Shown here in pieces: positions 1 to 7,061 of a stretch of 20,699 bases of DNA (within the stretch, counting starts at the first letter, position 1; each line of letters begins with the position of its first letter). The stretch lies in contig DATDMG010000050.1 of assembly GCA_036518955.1 (NCBI GenBank), positions 1 to 20,699 of the forward strand. The letters run 5' to 3'. Source of the stretch: DATDMG01 sp036518955 (GTDB lineage: Bacteria; Actinomycetota; Actinomycetes; Actinomycetales; Kineosporiaceae). Below the pieces are notes generated by a model. It made no database searches. It was given only the letters and a program-made list of their open reading frames with translations, and was not told the DNA's origin. The translations under genes were made by a program, and so were the position numbers.

Positions 1-32
1 GTGGTGGAGGCCGGCGACAGCTGCTCGCTCAT
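1..32 (-). CDS. 5' end of a divergent gene, cut by the window edge
   Basis: Only the first ten codons are inside the window. On the minus strand an ATG at 32-30 opens a frame reading MSEQLSPAST, which runs off the left edge without a stop. The start is supported by TACCCT (44-39) followed by exactly six bases and then ATG, the spacing of actinobacterial leaderless promoters and the same layout seen at several other genes here. There is no Shine-Dalgarno sequence, as expected for a leaderless message. The fragment is too short to assign a family. It would be transcribed away from the RNA helicase. Confidence 0.4.
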   Translation of the reverse strand, partial: MSEQLSPAST

Positions 33-38
33 GTTCGA

Positions 39-44
39 AGGGTA
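39..44 (-). promoter_or_regulatory. Leaderless-type -10 box of the divergent left-edge gene
   Basis: TACCCT on the minus strand lies six bases before an ATG, so transcription would start at or next to the start codon. No convincing -35 box is visible, which is usual for this promoter class in high-GC actinobacteria. Confidence 0.4.
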
Positions 45-103
45 TCCAGACTCCCGACCGCTACGATGGCATGGAGAATGGATACGACAAGTGAATGACC
101 GTG

Positions 104-137
104 GAAAAAAGGGATGACCGGTCGGGTGCCCGATCGG
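104..137 (-). terminator. Hairpin plus T-run, possible minus-strand terminator
   Basis: CCGGTCGGG (118-126) pairs with CCCGATCGG (129-137), with one G-T wobble. Read on the minus strand, the hairpin is followed seven bases later by six T (complement of A105-110). This resembles a rho-independent terminator and would stop antisense transcription coming out of the helicase gene before it reaches the left-edge gene. Read on the plus strand it is simply a hairpin in the helicase leader. The gap between stem and T-run weakens the terminator reading. Confidence 0.35.
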
Positions 138-219
138 CTCAGAACGCCGCGGAGTGGCCCCACGCAGCCGGTACCGCTGCGCTGCGGTGAGCGGCCCCGC
201 CCCGACCAGAAGGCCCTAC

Positions 220-2046
220 GTGCCCATACCTTCATCGAGTACCCAACCTGCCGAGCCGGCAGGCCCCGAGCCCCAGCCGTCGTCCGCCGCGCCGGCAGCC
301 CCGGAGTTCGCCGACCTGGGCGTCCAGCCCGAGATCGTCGAGGCGCTCCGGGCCGTCGGCATCACGCACGCGTTCCCGATCCAGGCGATGACCCTGCCGG
401 TCGCGCTCACCGGTCACGACATCATCGGCCAGGCGAAGACGGGGACCGGCAAGACCCTCGGCTTCGGGCTCCCGCTGCTGCAACAGGTGGTCGGCCCCGG
501 GGAGCCCGGGTTCGACACCCGGGAGGCGCCGGGCAGCCCGCAGGGGCTCGTCGTCGTCCCGACCCGCGAGCTGGCCATCCAGGTGGCCGGTGACCTGGAC
601 GCCGCGGCCCGGCGCCGCAGCGTCCGCGTGCTGACCGTCTACGGGGGGCGCGCCTACGAGCCGCAGATCGACGCCCTGCGCGCCGGCGTCGAGATCGTCG
701 TCGGCACCCCCGGTCGACTGCTCGACCTGGCCCAGCAAGGGCACCTCACGCTGGTCAACGCCCGGATCGTGGTGCTCGACGAGGCCGACGAGATGCTCGA
801 CCTGGGCTTCCTGCCCGACGTCGAGCGGCTGCTCGCGCTCACCCCGGCGGGCCGGCAGACCATGGTGTTCTCGGCCACCATGCCGTCCGCGGTGGTCGGC
901 CTGGCCCGCCGCTACCTGACCCAGCCGACGCACGTGCGCGCGGTCGACCCCGAGGACACCGGCGCCACCGTGAAGGCGGTCAAGCAGTTCGTCTACCGGG
1001 CACACGCCCTGGACAAGACCGAGATGGTCGCGCGCATCCTGCAGGCCCGAAGCCGCGGCCTGACCATGATTTTCGCCCGGACCAAGCGCACCGTCGCCAA
1101 GATCGCCGATGAGCTCGAGGAGCGGGGGTTCGCCGTCGCAGCCATCCACGGCGACCTCGGGCAGGGTGCCCGGGAGCAGGCGCTGCGGGCGTTCCGCAAC
1201 GGCAAGGTCGACGTCCTGGTCGCGACGGACGTCGCCGCCCGCGGCATCGACGTCGAGGACGTCACCCACGTGATCAACTACCAGTGTCCCGAGGACGAGA
1301 AGACCTACCTGCACCGGATCGGGCGGACCGCGCGAGCGGGCAACACCGGCACCGCCATCACCTTCGTCGACTGGGACGAGGTCCACCGCTGGGGGATGAT
1401 CAGCCAGGCCCTCGACCTGGGGATCCCGGAGGCGGTCGAGACGTACTCCTCGTCGCCGCACCTGTTCGGCGACCTGGACATCCCCGAAGAGGTCCGGGGG
1501 ATTCTGCCCCGGACCGCCCGCACCCGCGCCGGCCTCGGCGCCGAAGCCCTGGAGGACCTCGGCGAGACCGGCCGCGGCGGACGGCGTGCGCGTTCTGCAC
1601 CGGGATCCAGGCGCCGGCAGTCGAGTGCCGCCACCGAGACGGCGCAGCCGGACGACGGCGAGGCGGAGTGGCAGCCGCGCGCCGAGCGGCTGCGGCGCAC
1701 CCGGCAGCGCCGCCGCACCCGCGGTGGGGTGCCGATCGGGCAGGCGGGCGACCCGGTCGAGCAGGCGGGCGACCCGATCGAAGCTGCGGACGCCGGCCAG
1801 CGTGGCGGGCAGATCCCGGCCCAACTGCGCCCAGCCGGGATCGGGGCATTGTTCCTCGAACCGGGCGCGGTGCTGCCGCCGTCCGGCCTCACCACCGGGC
1901 AGCCCGACGACGGCCCGGGCCAGGCCGCGCCGCGCCGGCGGCGTCGTCGGCGCGGAACACTCAGCGGTCCGGGCGCAGCCACCGACGAGGCCGCCGAGGA
2001 CGGGGACCCGGAGGCCCCCGCGGTGTCGGCGCGGTCTGGCGCCTGA
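220..2046 (+). CDS. DEAD-box ATP-dependent RNA helicase (RhlE/DeaD type)
   Basis: Superfamily 2 RNA helicase that unwinds RNA with ATP in RNA remodelling, ribosome assembly or decay. All core motifs are present. Counting from the upstream GTG at 154: Q motif around 51-77, Walker A AKTGTGKT 94-101, PTREL 136-140, TPGR 185-188, DEAD 209-212, SAT 240-242, ATDVAARGID 357-366 and HRIGRTARAG 387-396. The last ~200 residues form an Arg/Pro/Gly-rich, low-complexity basic tail, typical of RNA-binding extensions in actinobacterial homologues, with a 21-bp tandem duplication. I prefer the GTG at 220 because AGAAGG (208-213) lies six bases upstream. In-frame GTGs at 154 and 187 would add 22 or 11 residues but lack a good ribosome binding site. 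The family is certain; the exact subfamily is not. Confidence 0.95.
   Translation: MPIPSSSTQPAEPAGPEPQPSSAAPAAPEFADLGVQPEIVEALRAVGITHAFPIQAMTLPVALTGHDIIGQAKTGTGKTLGFGLPLLQQVVGPGEPGFDTREAPGSPQGLVVVPTRELAIQVAGDLDAAARRRSVRVLTVYGGRAYEPQIDALRAGVEIVVGTPGRLLDLAQQGHLTLVNARIVVLDEADEMLDLGFLPDVERLLALTPAGRQTMVFSATMPSAVVGLARRYLTQPTHVRAVDPEDTGATVKAVKQFVYRAHALDKTEMVARILQARSRGLTMIFARTKRTVAKIADELEERGFAVAAIHGDLGQGAREQALRAFRNGKVDVLVATDVAARGIDVEDVTHVINYQCPEDEKTYLHRIGRTARAGNTGTAITFVDWDEVHRWGMISQALDLGIPEAVETYSSSPHLFGDLDIPEEVRGILPRTARTRAGLGAEALEDLGETGRGGRRARSAPGSRRRQSSAATETAQPDDGEAEWQPRAERLRRTRQRRRTRGGVPIGQAGDPVEQAGDPIEAADAGQRGGQIPAQLRPAGIGALFLEPGAVLPPSGLTTGQPDDGPGQAAPRRRRRRRGTLSGPGAATDEAAEDGDPEAPAVSARSGA
1741..1782 (+). 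repeat. 21-bp tandem duplication in the helicase tail
   Basis: Two adjacent 21-bp units (1741-1761 and 1762-1782) differ at two positions and encode consecutive QAGDPVE / QAGDPIE heptapeptides. The repeat keeps the frame and lies in the disordered C-terminal extension, so it probably arose by slippage with little functional cost. Confidence 0.8.
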
Positions 2047-2054
2047 GGCGCCAG
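2036..2054. terminator. Perfect inverted repeat around the helicase stop codon
   Basis: CTGGCGCC (2036-2043) and GGCGCCAG (2047-2054) are perfectly complementary, and the three-base loop is exactly the helicase stop codon TGA. It sits between the convergent helicase and ParA genes, so it could end transcripts from both sides. There is no T-run, so intrinsic termination is unproven. Confidence 0.5.
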
Positions 2055-2080
2055 CTCCGACCGGGTGCGCCTGCTCCCCG

Positions 2081-2911
2081 TCAGTCGGGCGCGACCTGGA
2101 CGACTGCCTTCGCCGTCCGACGGCGCCTCCCCGGGGTGATCCGCCACGCCCGCAGCAGCCCGGCGGCGACCTCCCGGTACGCCTGGGCGCCCCGGGAGGT
2201 GCGCGCCGTCTGCAGGACGGTCTGGCCGGCGGCGGGCGCCTCCGCGAACCGGATCGAGCGCGGGATGGGCGGCTCCAGCACGGGCAGGGCGTACCGCTGG
2301 GCGACATCGTCCAACACCGCCCTGGCATGCGTCGCCCGGCCGTCGAACATCGTCGGGAGCGCCCCTCGCACCACCAGGCCCGGGTTGAGCAGCCGCTGGA
2401 CGTCCGCCACGGTGTCCAGCAGTTGGCCGACCCCGCGATGGCTCAGCATCTCGCACTGCAGCGGCACGAGCACCTCGTCGGCGGCGGCGAACGCGTTCAG
2501 GGTGAGCACGCCCAGCGAGGGCGAGCAGTCCAGGAGGATGACGTCGTAACGGCCGCGAATCGGCGCGAGCGCGTCGCGGAGCACGAACTCCCGGCCCTCC
2601 CGGCCGAGCAGCGCGGCCTCGGCCGTGGAGAGGTCGATGGTCGCCGGGAGCAGGTCCACCGGCGCGGGCGGTCCGTCGGCCACCCGGAGCAGCGCGTCCC
2701 CGGCGGCCGCCCGACCCACCAGGACGTCGTAAACGCTCGCCGCGACCTCGTCGGGATCGACCCCGAGCGAGAAGGTGAGGCACGACTGGGCGTCCAGATC
2801 GACGAGCAGCACCCGCAGGCCCTGCTCGGCGAACGCGGCGCCGAGCGACGCGACCGTGGTCGTCTTGGCGACGCCACCCTTCTGGTTGGCGACGGCGAGG
2901 GTCCGATTCAC
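2081..2911 (-). CDS. ParA/Soj-family ATPase (orphan)
   Basis: Deviant Walker-A P-loop ATPase of the ParA/MinD superfamily. From a GTG start at 2911 the protein has 276 residues: KGGVAKTTT (11-19, with the signature second lysine), LLVDLDAQ (35-42) and Walker B VILLDCSPSLG (124-134), followed by the LQCEMLSHRG region typical of Soj-type proteins. The start is chosen because the P-loop begins 10 residues in and AGGTGG lies upstream; the frame stays open further upstream but codes nothing family-like. No ParB gene or parS-like site is visible in the window, so this is probably a second, non-oriC ParA that positions cargo or regulates gene expression. It faces the DUF2236 gene across only 67 bp, so their promoters must be compact or overlapping. 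The C-terminus is Arg-rich. Confidence 0.92.
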   Translation of the reverse strand: MNRTLAVANQKGGVAKTTTVASLGAAFAEQGLRVLLVDLDAQSCLTFSLGVDPDEVAASVYDVLVGRAAAGDALLRVADGPPAPVDLLPATIDLSTAEAALLGREGREFVLRDALAPIRGRYDVILLDCSPSLGVLTLNAFAAADEVLVPLQCEMLSHRGVGQLLDTVADVQRLLNPGLVVRGALPTMFDGRATHARAVLDDVAQRYALPVLEPPIPRSIRFAEAPAAGQTVLQTARTSRGAQAYREVAAGLLRAWRITPGRRRRTAKAVVQVAPD

Positions 2912-2978
2912 GGGGCCATCATCCACCTGCCGGGCTTCAGGCTGCGATCTGGCCACGGACCGGGCACTGTGGTGTGCG

Positions 2979-3833
2979 ATGGACGACAGCAGGGGCACGG
3001 GCGCCGGTGATACCGGTCTCTTCGGTCCGAACAGCGTCACCTGGCGCGTCCACGCCGATCCGGTCATCGGGATCGCGGGCCTGCGGGCCCTGCTCCTGCA
3101 GGCCCTGCACCCGGTGGCGGTCCAGGCCCTGGACCAGCACTCGCGGTACCGGGATGATCCCTGGGGCCGAGTGGCCCGAACGGCCGAGTACGTCGGGGTC
3201 ACCACCTACGGCACCACGGCGCAGGCGATGCTGGCCGGGTCGCGGGTGCGCGCCGTCCATGCCCGGATCAGCGGCCGCACCGCACAGGGCGTGCCGTACC
3301 AGGCGGACGACCCGCAGCTGCTGGCCTGGGTGCACTGCTGCCTGGTGGCCTCGTTCCTGGAGCTGGTGACCCGCGCCGGACTGCGCCTGACCGGCGCGGA
3401 GCAGGACGCCTACATCGCCGAGCAGGTCCGTTCCGCGATGCTGGTCGGCCTCGAACCCGACGAGGTGCCGCACGACCGGGGCGCCCTGCTGGACTACTTC
3501 CGGGTGATCCGCCCGGTGTTGGAGTGCACCAAAGCTGCCCGCCGCGCCGCCGGGGTGGTGGTGGCCCCGCCACTGCCCGCGCGGGTCGAGCTGGCGACGC
3601 CCGCCCGCCCGGCCTGGGCCTCGGTCGCGGGACTGGCGTTCGCCGCGCTGCCGCCGTGGGCGCGCCGGCTCTACGCGCTGCCCGAGCTGCCCGGGGCGGC
3701 CGGGCTCACCGACGCCGCGGTCACCGCCGCCCTGCGCACCCTGCGGACGACGCTGAGGGGCGTGCAGTGCGTGGTCCCGGGGCTGCGCGAGGGGCCGCAC
3801 CTGAGAGCCGCCCGGGCGCGCCTGGAGCAGTAG
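2979..3833 (+). CDS. DUF2236 / MpaB-like putative oxygenase
   Basis: 284-residue protein of the DUF2236 family, which includes the fungal mpaB/B' oxygenase and bacterial rubber oxygenase (latex-clearing) catalytic domains. Visible family features are GLFGPNSVTWRVHADP near the N-terminus (13-28), LLLQALHPVAVQALDQHS (38-55) with the conserved His-Pro at 44-45, YVGVTTYGT (71-79) and WVHCCLVASFLE around His119. Some family members bind heme and cleave C=C bonds oxidatively; no substrate can be inferred here. ATG 2979 is preferred because it directly precedes the conserved N-terminal region. No strong ribosome binding site precedes it, and the frame extends upstream through the ParA gene, which is surely not coding. 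Its stop is convergent with the nuclease gene. Confidence 0.85.
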   Translation: MDDSRGTGAGDTGLFGPNSVTWRVHADPVIGIAGLRALLLQALHPVAVQALDQHSRYRDDPWGRVARTAEYVGVTTYGTTAQAMLAGSRVRAVHARISGRTAQGVPYQADDPQLLAWVHCCLVASFLELVTRAGLRLTGAEQDAYIAEQVRSAMLVGLEPDEVPHDRGALLDYFRVIRPVLECTKAARRAAGVVVAPPLPARVELATPARPAWASVAGLAFAALPPWARRLYALPELPGAAGLTDAAVTAALRTLRTTLRGVQCVVPGLREGPHLRAARARLEQ

Positions 3834-3856
3834 CCGACGGCCGATGGGACGTGCCA

Positions 3857-3903
3857 CGTCACCGGGTCGGCGCCGGCCGGACGGGCTGCCCACCCGGGTG
3901 ACG
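3857..3903. terminator. Long hairpin between convergent genes
   Basis: CGTCACCGGGT (3857-3867) pairs with ACCCGGGTGACG (3892-3903), eleven base pairs with one bulged base, and GC-rich self-complementary sequence fills the loop. It lies between the stop of the DUF2236 gene (3833) and the stop of the minus-strand nuclease (3919), fitting a bidirectional terminator. No T-run is present. Confidence 0.45.
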
Positions 3904-3918
3904 CGCCGCAGGCGGCGG

Positions 3919-4785
3919 TCAGCCAGGCGGCACGACCGCCGCCCACGGCTCGGCGTCCGGTGCCGCCTCGCGGCCCTGCGGACAGTGCCGGCGGAAGTCG
4001 CACCAGGAGCACCTCCGGGACGGCCGGGGCGGGAACGCGTCGTCGCCGGTCCGGCCGGCGCCGAACGCGGCGTCGGCGCGGGCGGCGTCGTGGGCGATGG
4101 ACTCCGCCTCGGCCACCTTGCGCGCGAGCGAGGCCGGTGTGTGGTCGTGCGCCGCGACGGTTCCGGTCGGGAGGTGGTGGAGCTCGACCCGGAAGCACTC
4201 GCGGCGCAACGTCCGCGCGGCGGCGACGGCGTAGAGCCCGAGCGCCAGACTGCCGCGCGCGTCGTCGTCCGCGGGCGGACGCCGCCCGGTCTTGTAGTCG
4301 ACGACGACCAGACGCCCCGCACGGTCGACGTCGATCCGGTCCACCCGCCCCGACAGCGCGAGCCGCTCGGTCGGGGTGGCCACGGTTCGCTCGACGCCGA
4401 GCGGCTCGGCGGCGGGATCGACCCGCAGCAGGTACTCCTCGACCCAACCGGCGGCCTGCTCGCGGACCGCTGCGGACTGCTCCGGCCCGGAGAACCCCTC
4501 GGTCAGCCACCGCTTGCGCACCAGGTCGACGCCGCGGCCGGGCTGCCGCTGCGGGAACGGCAGCGACCACCAGTCCGCCAGGGCGGAGTGCACCGCGGCG
4601 CCGAGGCTGTTGTGCGCCCAGGGCGCCCCCTTCGGCGGAGCCGGCCGGTCCAGGTAGGTGAACCGGTAGCGGCGAGGGCAGTCCAGCCAGGTCGCCAGCC
4701 GCGTCGGGGTGCAGGCGTAGAGCCGCTGCGGCATGCCCGGCAGCTCGGCCTGGGCTGCCGGGCCCGGTCCCTGCGTCGCCCTCAC
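3919..4785 (-). CDS. RecB-like PD-(D/E)XK nuclease with a predicted Fe-S cluster
   Basis: 288-residue stand-alone nuclease domain of the RecB/AddB/Cas4-like PD-(D/E)XK superfamily. Catalytic residues in order: His66 (AAVHSALADWW), Asp149 (SGRVDRID), Asp163 and Lys165 (VVDYKTG), then the helix SLALGLYAVAA where related proteins carry the QxxxY motif (the Gln is not obvious here). One N-terminal cysteine (Cys36 in DCPRRYRF) and three C-terminal cysteines (259, 262, 268; CSWCDFRRHC) match the C...CX2CX5C pattern that holds a 4Fe-4S cluster in AddB and Cas4. There is no helicase domain, so any partner must be elsewhere. The GTG start at 4785 has GGGAGAG upstream. It is the last gene of a likely operon with the PHP and DUF6758 genes (41-bp gap). 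A role in DNA repair is inferred from the family only. Confidence 0.88.
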   Translation of the reverse strand: MRATQGPGPAAQAELPGMPQRLYACTPTRLATWLDCPRRYRFTYLDRPAPPKGAPWAHNSLGAAVHSALADWWSLPFPQRQPGRGVDLVRKRWLTEGFSGPEQSAAVREQAAGWVEEYLLRVDPAAEPLGVERTVATPTERLALSGRVDRIDVDRAGRLVVVDYKTGRRPPADDDARGSLALGLYAVAAARTLRRECFRVELHHLPTGTVAAHDHTPASLARKVAEAESIAHDAARADAAFGAGRTGDDAFPPRPSRRCSWCDFRRHCPQGREAAPDAEPWAAVVPPG

Positions 4786-4826
4786 CCCACGACTCTCCCA
4801 TGCCGGCCACCGGTGACGTGTCCGGG

Positions 4827-5654
4827 TCAGCGGACGGGTGCCGCCAGCAGCTCCCGGTAGACGTCCGGCTCGGTCAGCTGGTCACCGAGCCGATGTGCCC
4901 GGCCGGAGCCGTGGTAATCGCTCGCCCCGGTGACCAGAAGACCCAGCTCTCGGGCGAGGCCGCGCAGGTGGTCGCGCTCGGCCGGGGTGTGGTCGGGGTG
5001 GTCGGCCTCGAGGGCCGCCAACCCGGCGTCCGCCAGCCGGGCGATGCCGCCGTCCGTCACCACCCGGCCGCGACGGGCCGCGCACGGGTGCGCCATCACC
5101 GGGACGCCGCCGGCGGCACGGACGGCGCGGACGGCCGCCGCCGCATCCGGCGCCCGGTGGCTCACGTGGTAGCGGGAGCCGGGGTGCAGGATGCGCGCGA
5201 ACGCCTCGTCGCGGTCCGCGACGTGGCCGCGGGCGACCAGCGCATCGGCCAGGTGGGGGCGTCCGACGGTCGCTCCGGACGGGACTCGGGCCACCACGTC
5301 GTCCCAGGTCAGCAAGTAGTCCTCGGCGATCCGCTCGACCATCCGGCGGGCTCGGCGCAGCCGGTCCTCGCGGGTCGCCGCGAGCTGGCCGGCGAGGCCG
5401 GCGTGGGCCGGGTCCACCCGGTAGCCGAGCAGGTGCACGCTGATGCCGTCCAGCCGGCAGGAGATCTCGACCCCCGGGATCACCTCGACGGCCAGGTCGC
5501 GGCCGGCGGCCATCGCCTCCGCCCAGCCCGAGGTGGAGTCATGATCGGTGAGCGCGACGACGTCCAGCCCCGCCGCGGCGGCCGCGGCGACCAGCTCCGC
5601 GGGGCGGTCGGTCCCGTCCGAGGCGGTCGAATGGGTGTGCAGGTCGATGCGCAT
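4827..5654 (-). CDS. PHP-domain phosphoesterase (TrpH/YciV-like)
   Basis: Metal-dependent PHP phosphoesterase, 275 residues. Metal-binding motifs are complete: HTH (6-8), TDHD (36-39), Glu63 in GVEIS, His134 in GRPH, His189 in MAHP, and Asp246/His248 in SDYHG. Homologues act as 3',5'-nucleoside bisphosphate phosphatases or 5'-3' exonucleases on short RNAs (E. coli YciV/RNase AM); which activity applies here is not shown. ATG 5654 is chosen over the in-frame GTG at 5660 because the protein then opens directly with MRIDLHTHS and because TAGCCT lies exactly six bases upstream, suggesting a leaderless transcript. It sits 43 bp after the DUF6758 gene on the same strand, so read-through from that gene is also possible. 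Confidence 0.92.
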   Translation of the reverse strand: MRIDLHTHSTASDGTDRPAELVAAAAAAGLDVVALTDHDSTSGWAEAMAAGRDLAVEVIPGVEISCRLDGISVHLLGYRVDPAHAGLAGQLAATREDRLRRARRMVERIAEDYLLTWDDVVARVPSGATVGRPHLADALVARGHVADRDEAFARILHPGSRYHVSHRAPDAAAAVRAVRAAGGVPVMAHPCAARRGRVVTDGGIARLADAGLAALEADHPDHTPAERDHLRGLARELGLLVTGASDYHGSGRAHRLGDQLTEPDVYRELLAAPVR

Positions 5655-5660
5655 CCGCAC

Positions 5661-5666
5661 AGGCTA
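5661..5666 (-). promoter_or_regulatory. Leaderless-type -10 box of the PHP gene
   Basis: TAGCCT on the minus strand, six bases from the ATG at 5654. It falls in the 43-bp gap after DUF6758, so the PHP and nuclease genes may be transcribed independently of DUF6758. Confidence 0.5.
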
Positions 5667-5697
5667 GGCGGGCACGCTGCGCGCGCGGGCGGGCGCG

Positions 5698-6339
5698 TCA
5701 GTCGAGCCGCGGCGAGAGGGCGCCGTAGGGCATGTCCGGAAGCGGATCGATGTCCCGCAGGTCGCGCAGTTCGAACTGCTCGAGCAGCACGGCGAGCGCG
5801 GTCTGCGGCCAGGCGATGGCCCACAGCCAGACACCCGCCGCCTCACCCACGTAGGCCGCCAGGCCGTCGGTGTCGAGCGCCCACAGCGGGGTGTCGTGCC
5901 CGCCGACCGTCAGCTTCAGGTGCGGCGCGCCCTGGCTGTCGACGTCCCCGGGATCCAATCCGTCCATCCCGGCGAGCCGTTCGGCGAGCCCCACCCCGGG
6001 CTGCTCGCTGACGACCAGCAGGTCGGCGGACAACGGGTCCGTCGGCTCGACGATCAGCGGGTTCGGCCCGGAGCAGGCGACGACGGTGGCCACCGGGCCG
6101 CTGTGGTCGTCACCGGCGACCCGGACGCCGGACACCAGCCAGCCCGCCGGCAACGGCCACGGGAGCCACAGCGGCACCTGGGAGCGCAGCCCGAGCTGAC
6201 GCAGCGCCTCCGGGGTGGCGGTGATCGGTGGGTGCAGGGGTGCGACACCACCGTGGATCGGGCAGGTCCACGAATCGGACCAGAGCCCTGGGGGTCTGAC
6301 GTCGTCTCCGCAGCGCGGACAGGTGAGGTGGGCGCCCAC
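5698..6339 (-). CDS. DUF6758 family protein
   Basis: 213-residue actinobacterial protein of unknown function that I recognise as DUF6758. The N-terminus carries a zinc-ribbon-like set of ligands, CPRC (7-10) and CPIH (26-29). It is followed by the family's typical stretches: LWLPWPLPAGWLVSGVRVAGDD, ATVVACSGPNPL, VVSEQPGVGLAERLAG, TPLWALDTDG, AYVGEAAGVWLWAIAWP and the terminal GALSPRLD. No catalytic motif or membrane segment stands out. GTG 6339 is the start because the zinc ribbon begins seven residues in, with the weak purine stretch GGAGCGGGA upstream. It heads the minus-strand cluster with the PHP and nuclease genes, which suggests, without proving, a nucleic-acid-related role. Confidence 0.8.
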   Translation of the reverse strand: MGAHLTCPRCGDDVRPPGLWSDSWTCPIHGGVAPLHPPITATPEALRQLGLRSQVPLWLPWPLPAGWLVSGVRVAGDDHSGPVATVVACSGPNPLIVEPTDPLSADLLVVSEQPGVGLAERLAGMDGLDPGDVDSQGAPHLKLTVGGHDTPLWALDTDGLAAYVGEAAGVWLWAIAWPQTALAVLLEQFELRDLRDIDPLPDMPYGALSPRLD

Positions 6340-6538
6340 CCCATGACGGTCCCGCTCCGGGGGCGCCCGGTCAAGGGACCCGAGGACCCGGGTCCCTCCG
6401 GCCGGTCACCAGCCGGCAGTCCCGCCCCAGCGGTCCCACCGCTGGGGTCCGGCCAGGGCCGGACGTTGATCAGCCGGCTGCTCCGCCCGCCGATGCGCGG
6501 CCGGGCGAGCGGGTGGCCGGTGTGGTTAGGCTGCCGCC
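6340..6538. promoter_or_regulatory. Divergent intergenic region rich in palindromes
   Basis: 199 bp between the divergent DUF6758 and NUDIX genes. It holds the 12-bp palindrome GGACCCGGGTCC (6384-6395), a perfect 10-bp inverted repeat CCCCAGCGGT / ACCGCTGGGG separated by three bases (6425-6447), and the NUDIX -10 box at 6527. The repeats are not followed by T-runs and face no gene end, so they look more like protein-binding or RNA-structural sites than terminators. Confidence 0.45.
6527..6532 (+). promoter_or_regulatory. Leaderless-type -10 box of the NUDIX gene
   Basis: TAGGCT followed by six bases and the GTG at 6539. No Shine-Dalgarno sequence lies in the gap, so a leaderless transcript is the simplest reading. 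Confidence 0.55.
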
Positions 6539-6958
6539 GTGACCCGACCGGCCGAGCCTCTGATCCCCTGCGTGGGGGCCGTCGTCCACGACGACGCCGG
6601 GCGACTCCTGCTGATCCGCCGCGGGCGGCCGCCGGCGCTGGGCGCATGGTCGCTGCCCGGTGGTCGGGTCGAGCCGGGCGAGGACGACGCCACCGCCGTC
6701 GTCCGAGAAGTCGCCGAGGAGACCGGGCTGGACGTGGTGCCGGGGCCGGTCGCCGGGGTGGTGACGCGCGCGGCCCCCGGCGGCGGCACCTACCTGATCA
6801 CCGATCTCGTCTGCCGGACCGTCGGCGGCACCCTGCGGGCGGGGGACGACGCGACCCAGGCCGGCTGGTTCTCCCGAACCGACCTGGCCGGGGTCGAGCT
6901 GGCGCCCGGCCTGGCGCAGGCGCTCACCGAGTGGGGCCTGATGCCCGGCCAGCCCTGA
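6539..6958 (+). CDS. NUDIX hydrolase
   Basis: 139-residue single-domain NUDIX pyrophosphohydrolase. The NUDIX box is intact at residues 42-64 (GX5EX7REVAEETGL, with E57, E60 and E61 as magnesium ligands), preceded by the usual VGAVVHDDAGRLLLIRRG strand and WSLPGG. Substrates of this family are nucleoside diphosphates linked to another moiety; ADP-ribose or oxidised nucleotides are common, but the sequence does not decide. The GTG start is set by the leaderless promoter spacing and the normal family N-terminus. It converges on the MaoC gene with a 103-bp gap. Confidence 0.92.
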   Translation: MTRPAEPLIPCVGAVVHDDAGRLLLIRRGRPPALGAWSLPGGRVEPGEDDATAVVREVAEETGLDVVPGPVAGVVTRAAPGGGTYLITDLVCRTVGGTLRAGDDATQAGWFSRTDLAGVELAPGLAQALTEWGLMPGQP

Positions 6959-6971
6959 CGCCGGCGGCGCC

Positions 6972-7031
6972 CAGGTGCTCAGCCAGCAGGTGCTCGACCA
7001 CCCGTGGTGCCCATCTCCGTCGGCCTGGCTG
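6972..7031. repeat. Repeats in the NUDIX/MaoC convergent gap
   Basis: The nonamer CAGGTGCTC occurs twice (6972-6980 and 6988-6996). CAGCCAG (6980-6986) can pair with CTGGCTG (7025-7031) across a 38-base loop. This may contribute to termination between the two convergent genes, but the long loop makes that weak. Confidence 0.3.
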
Positions 7032-7061
7032 CGACGACACCACGAACCACGCGGCGGAGGA

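Noticed and set aside
232..2328. Very long minus-strand frame opposite the helicase
   Set aside because: It is the GC-bias shadow of the helicase: the plus strand carries every helicase motif, whereas the minus frame is low-complexity Arg/Gly/Pro sequence with no domain and runs into the ParA gene.
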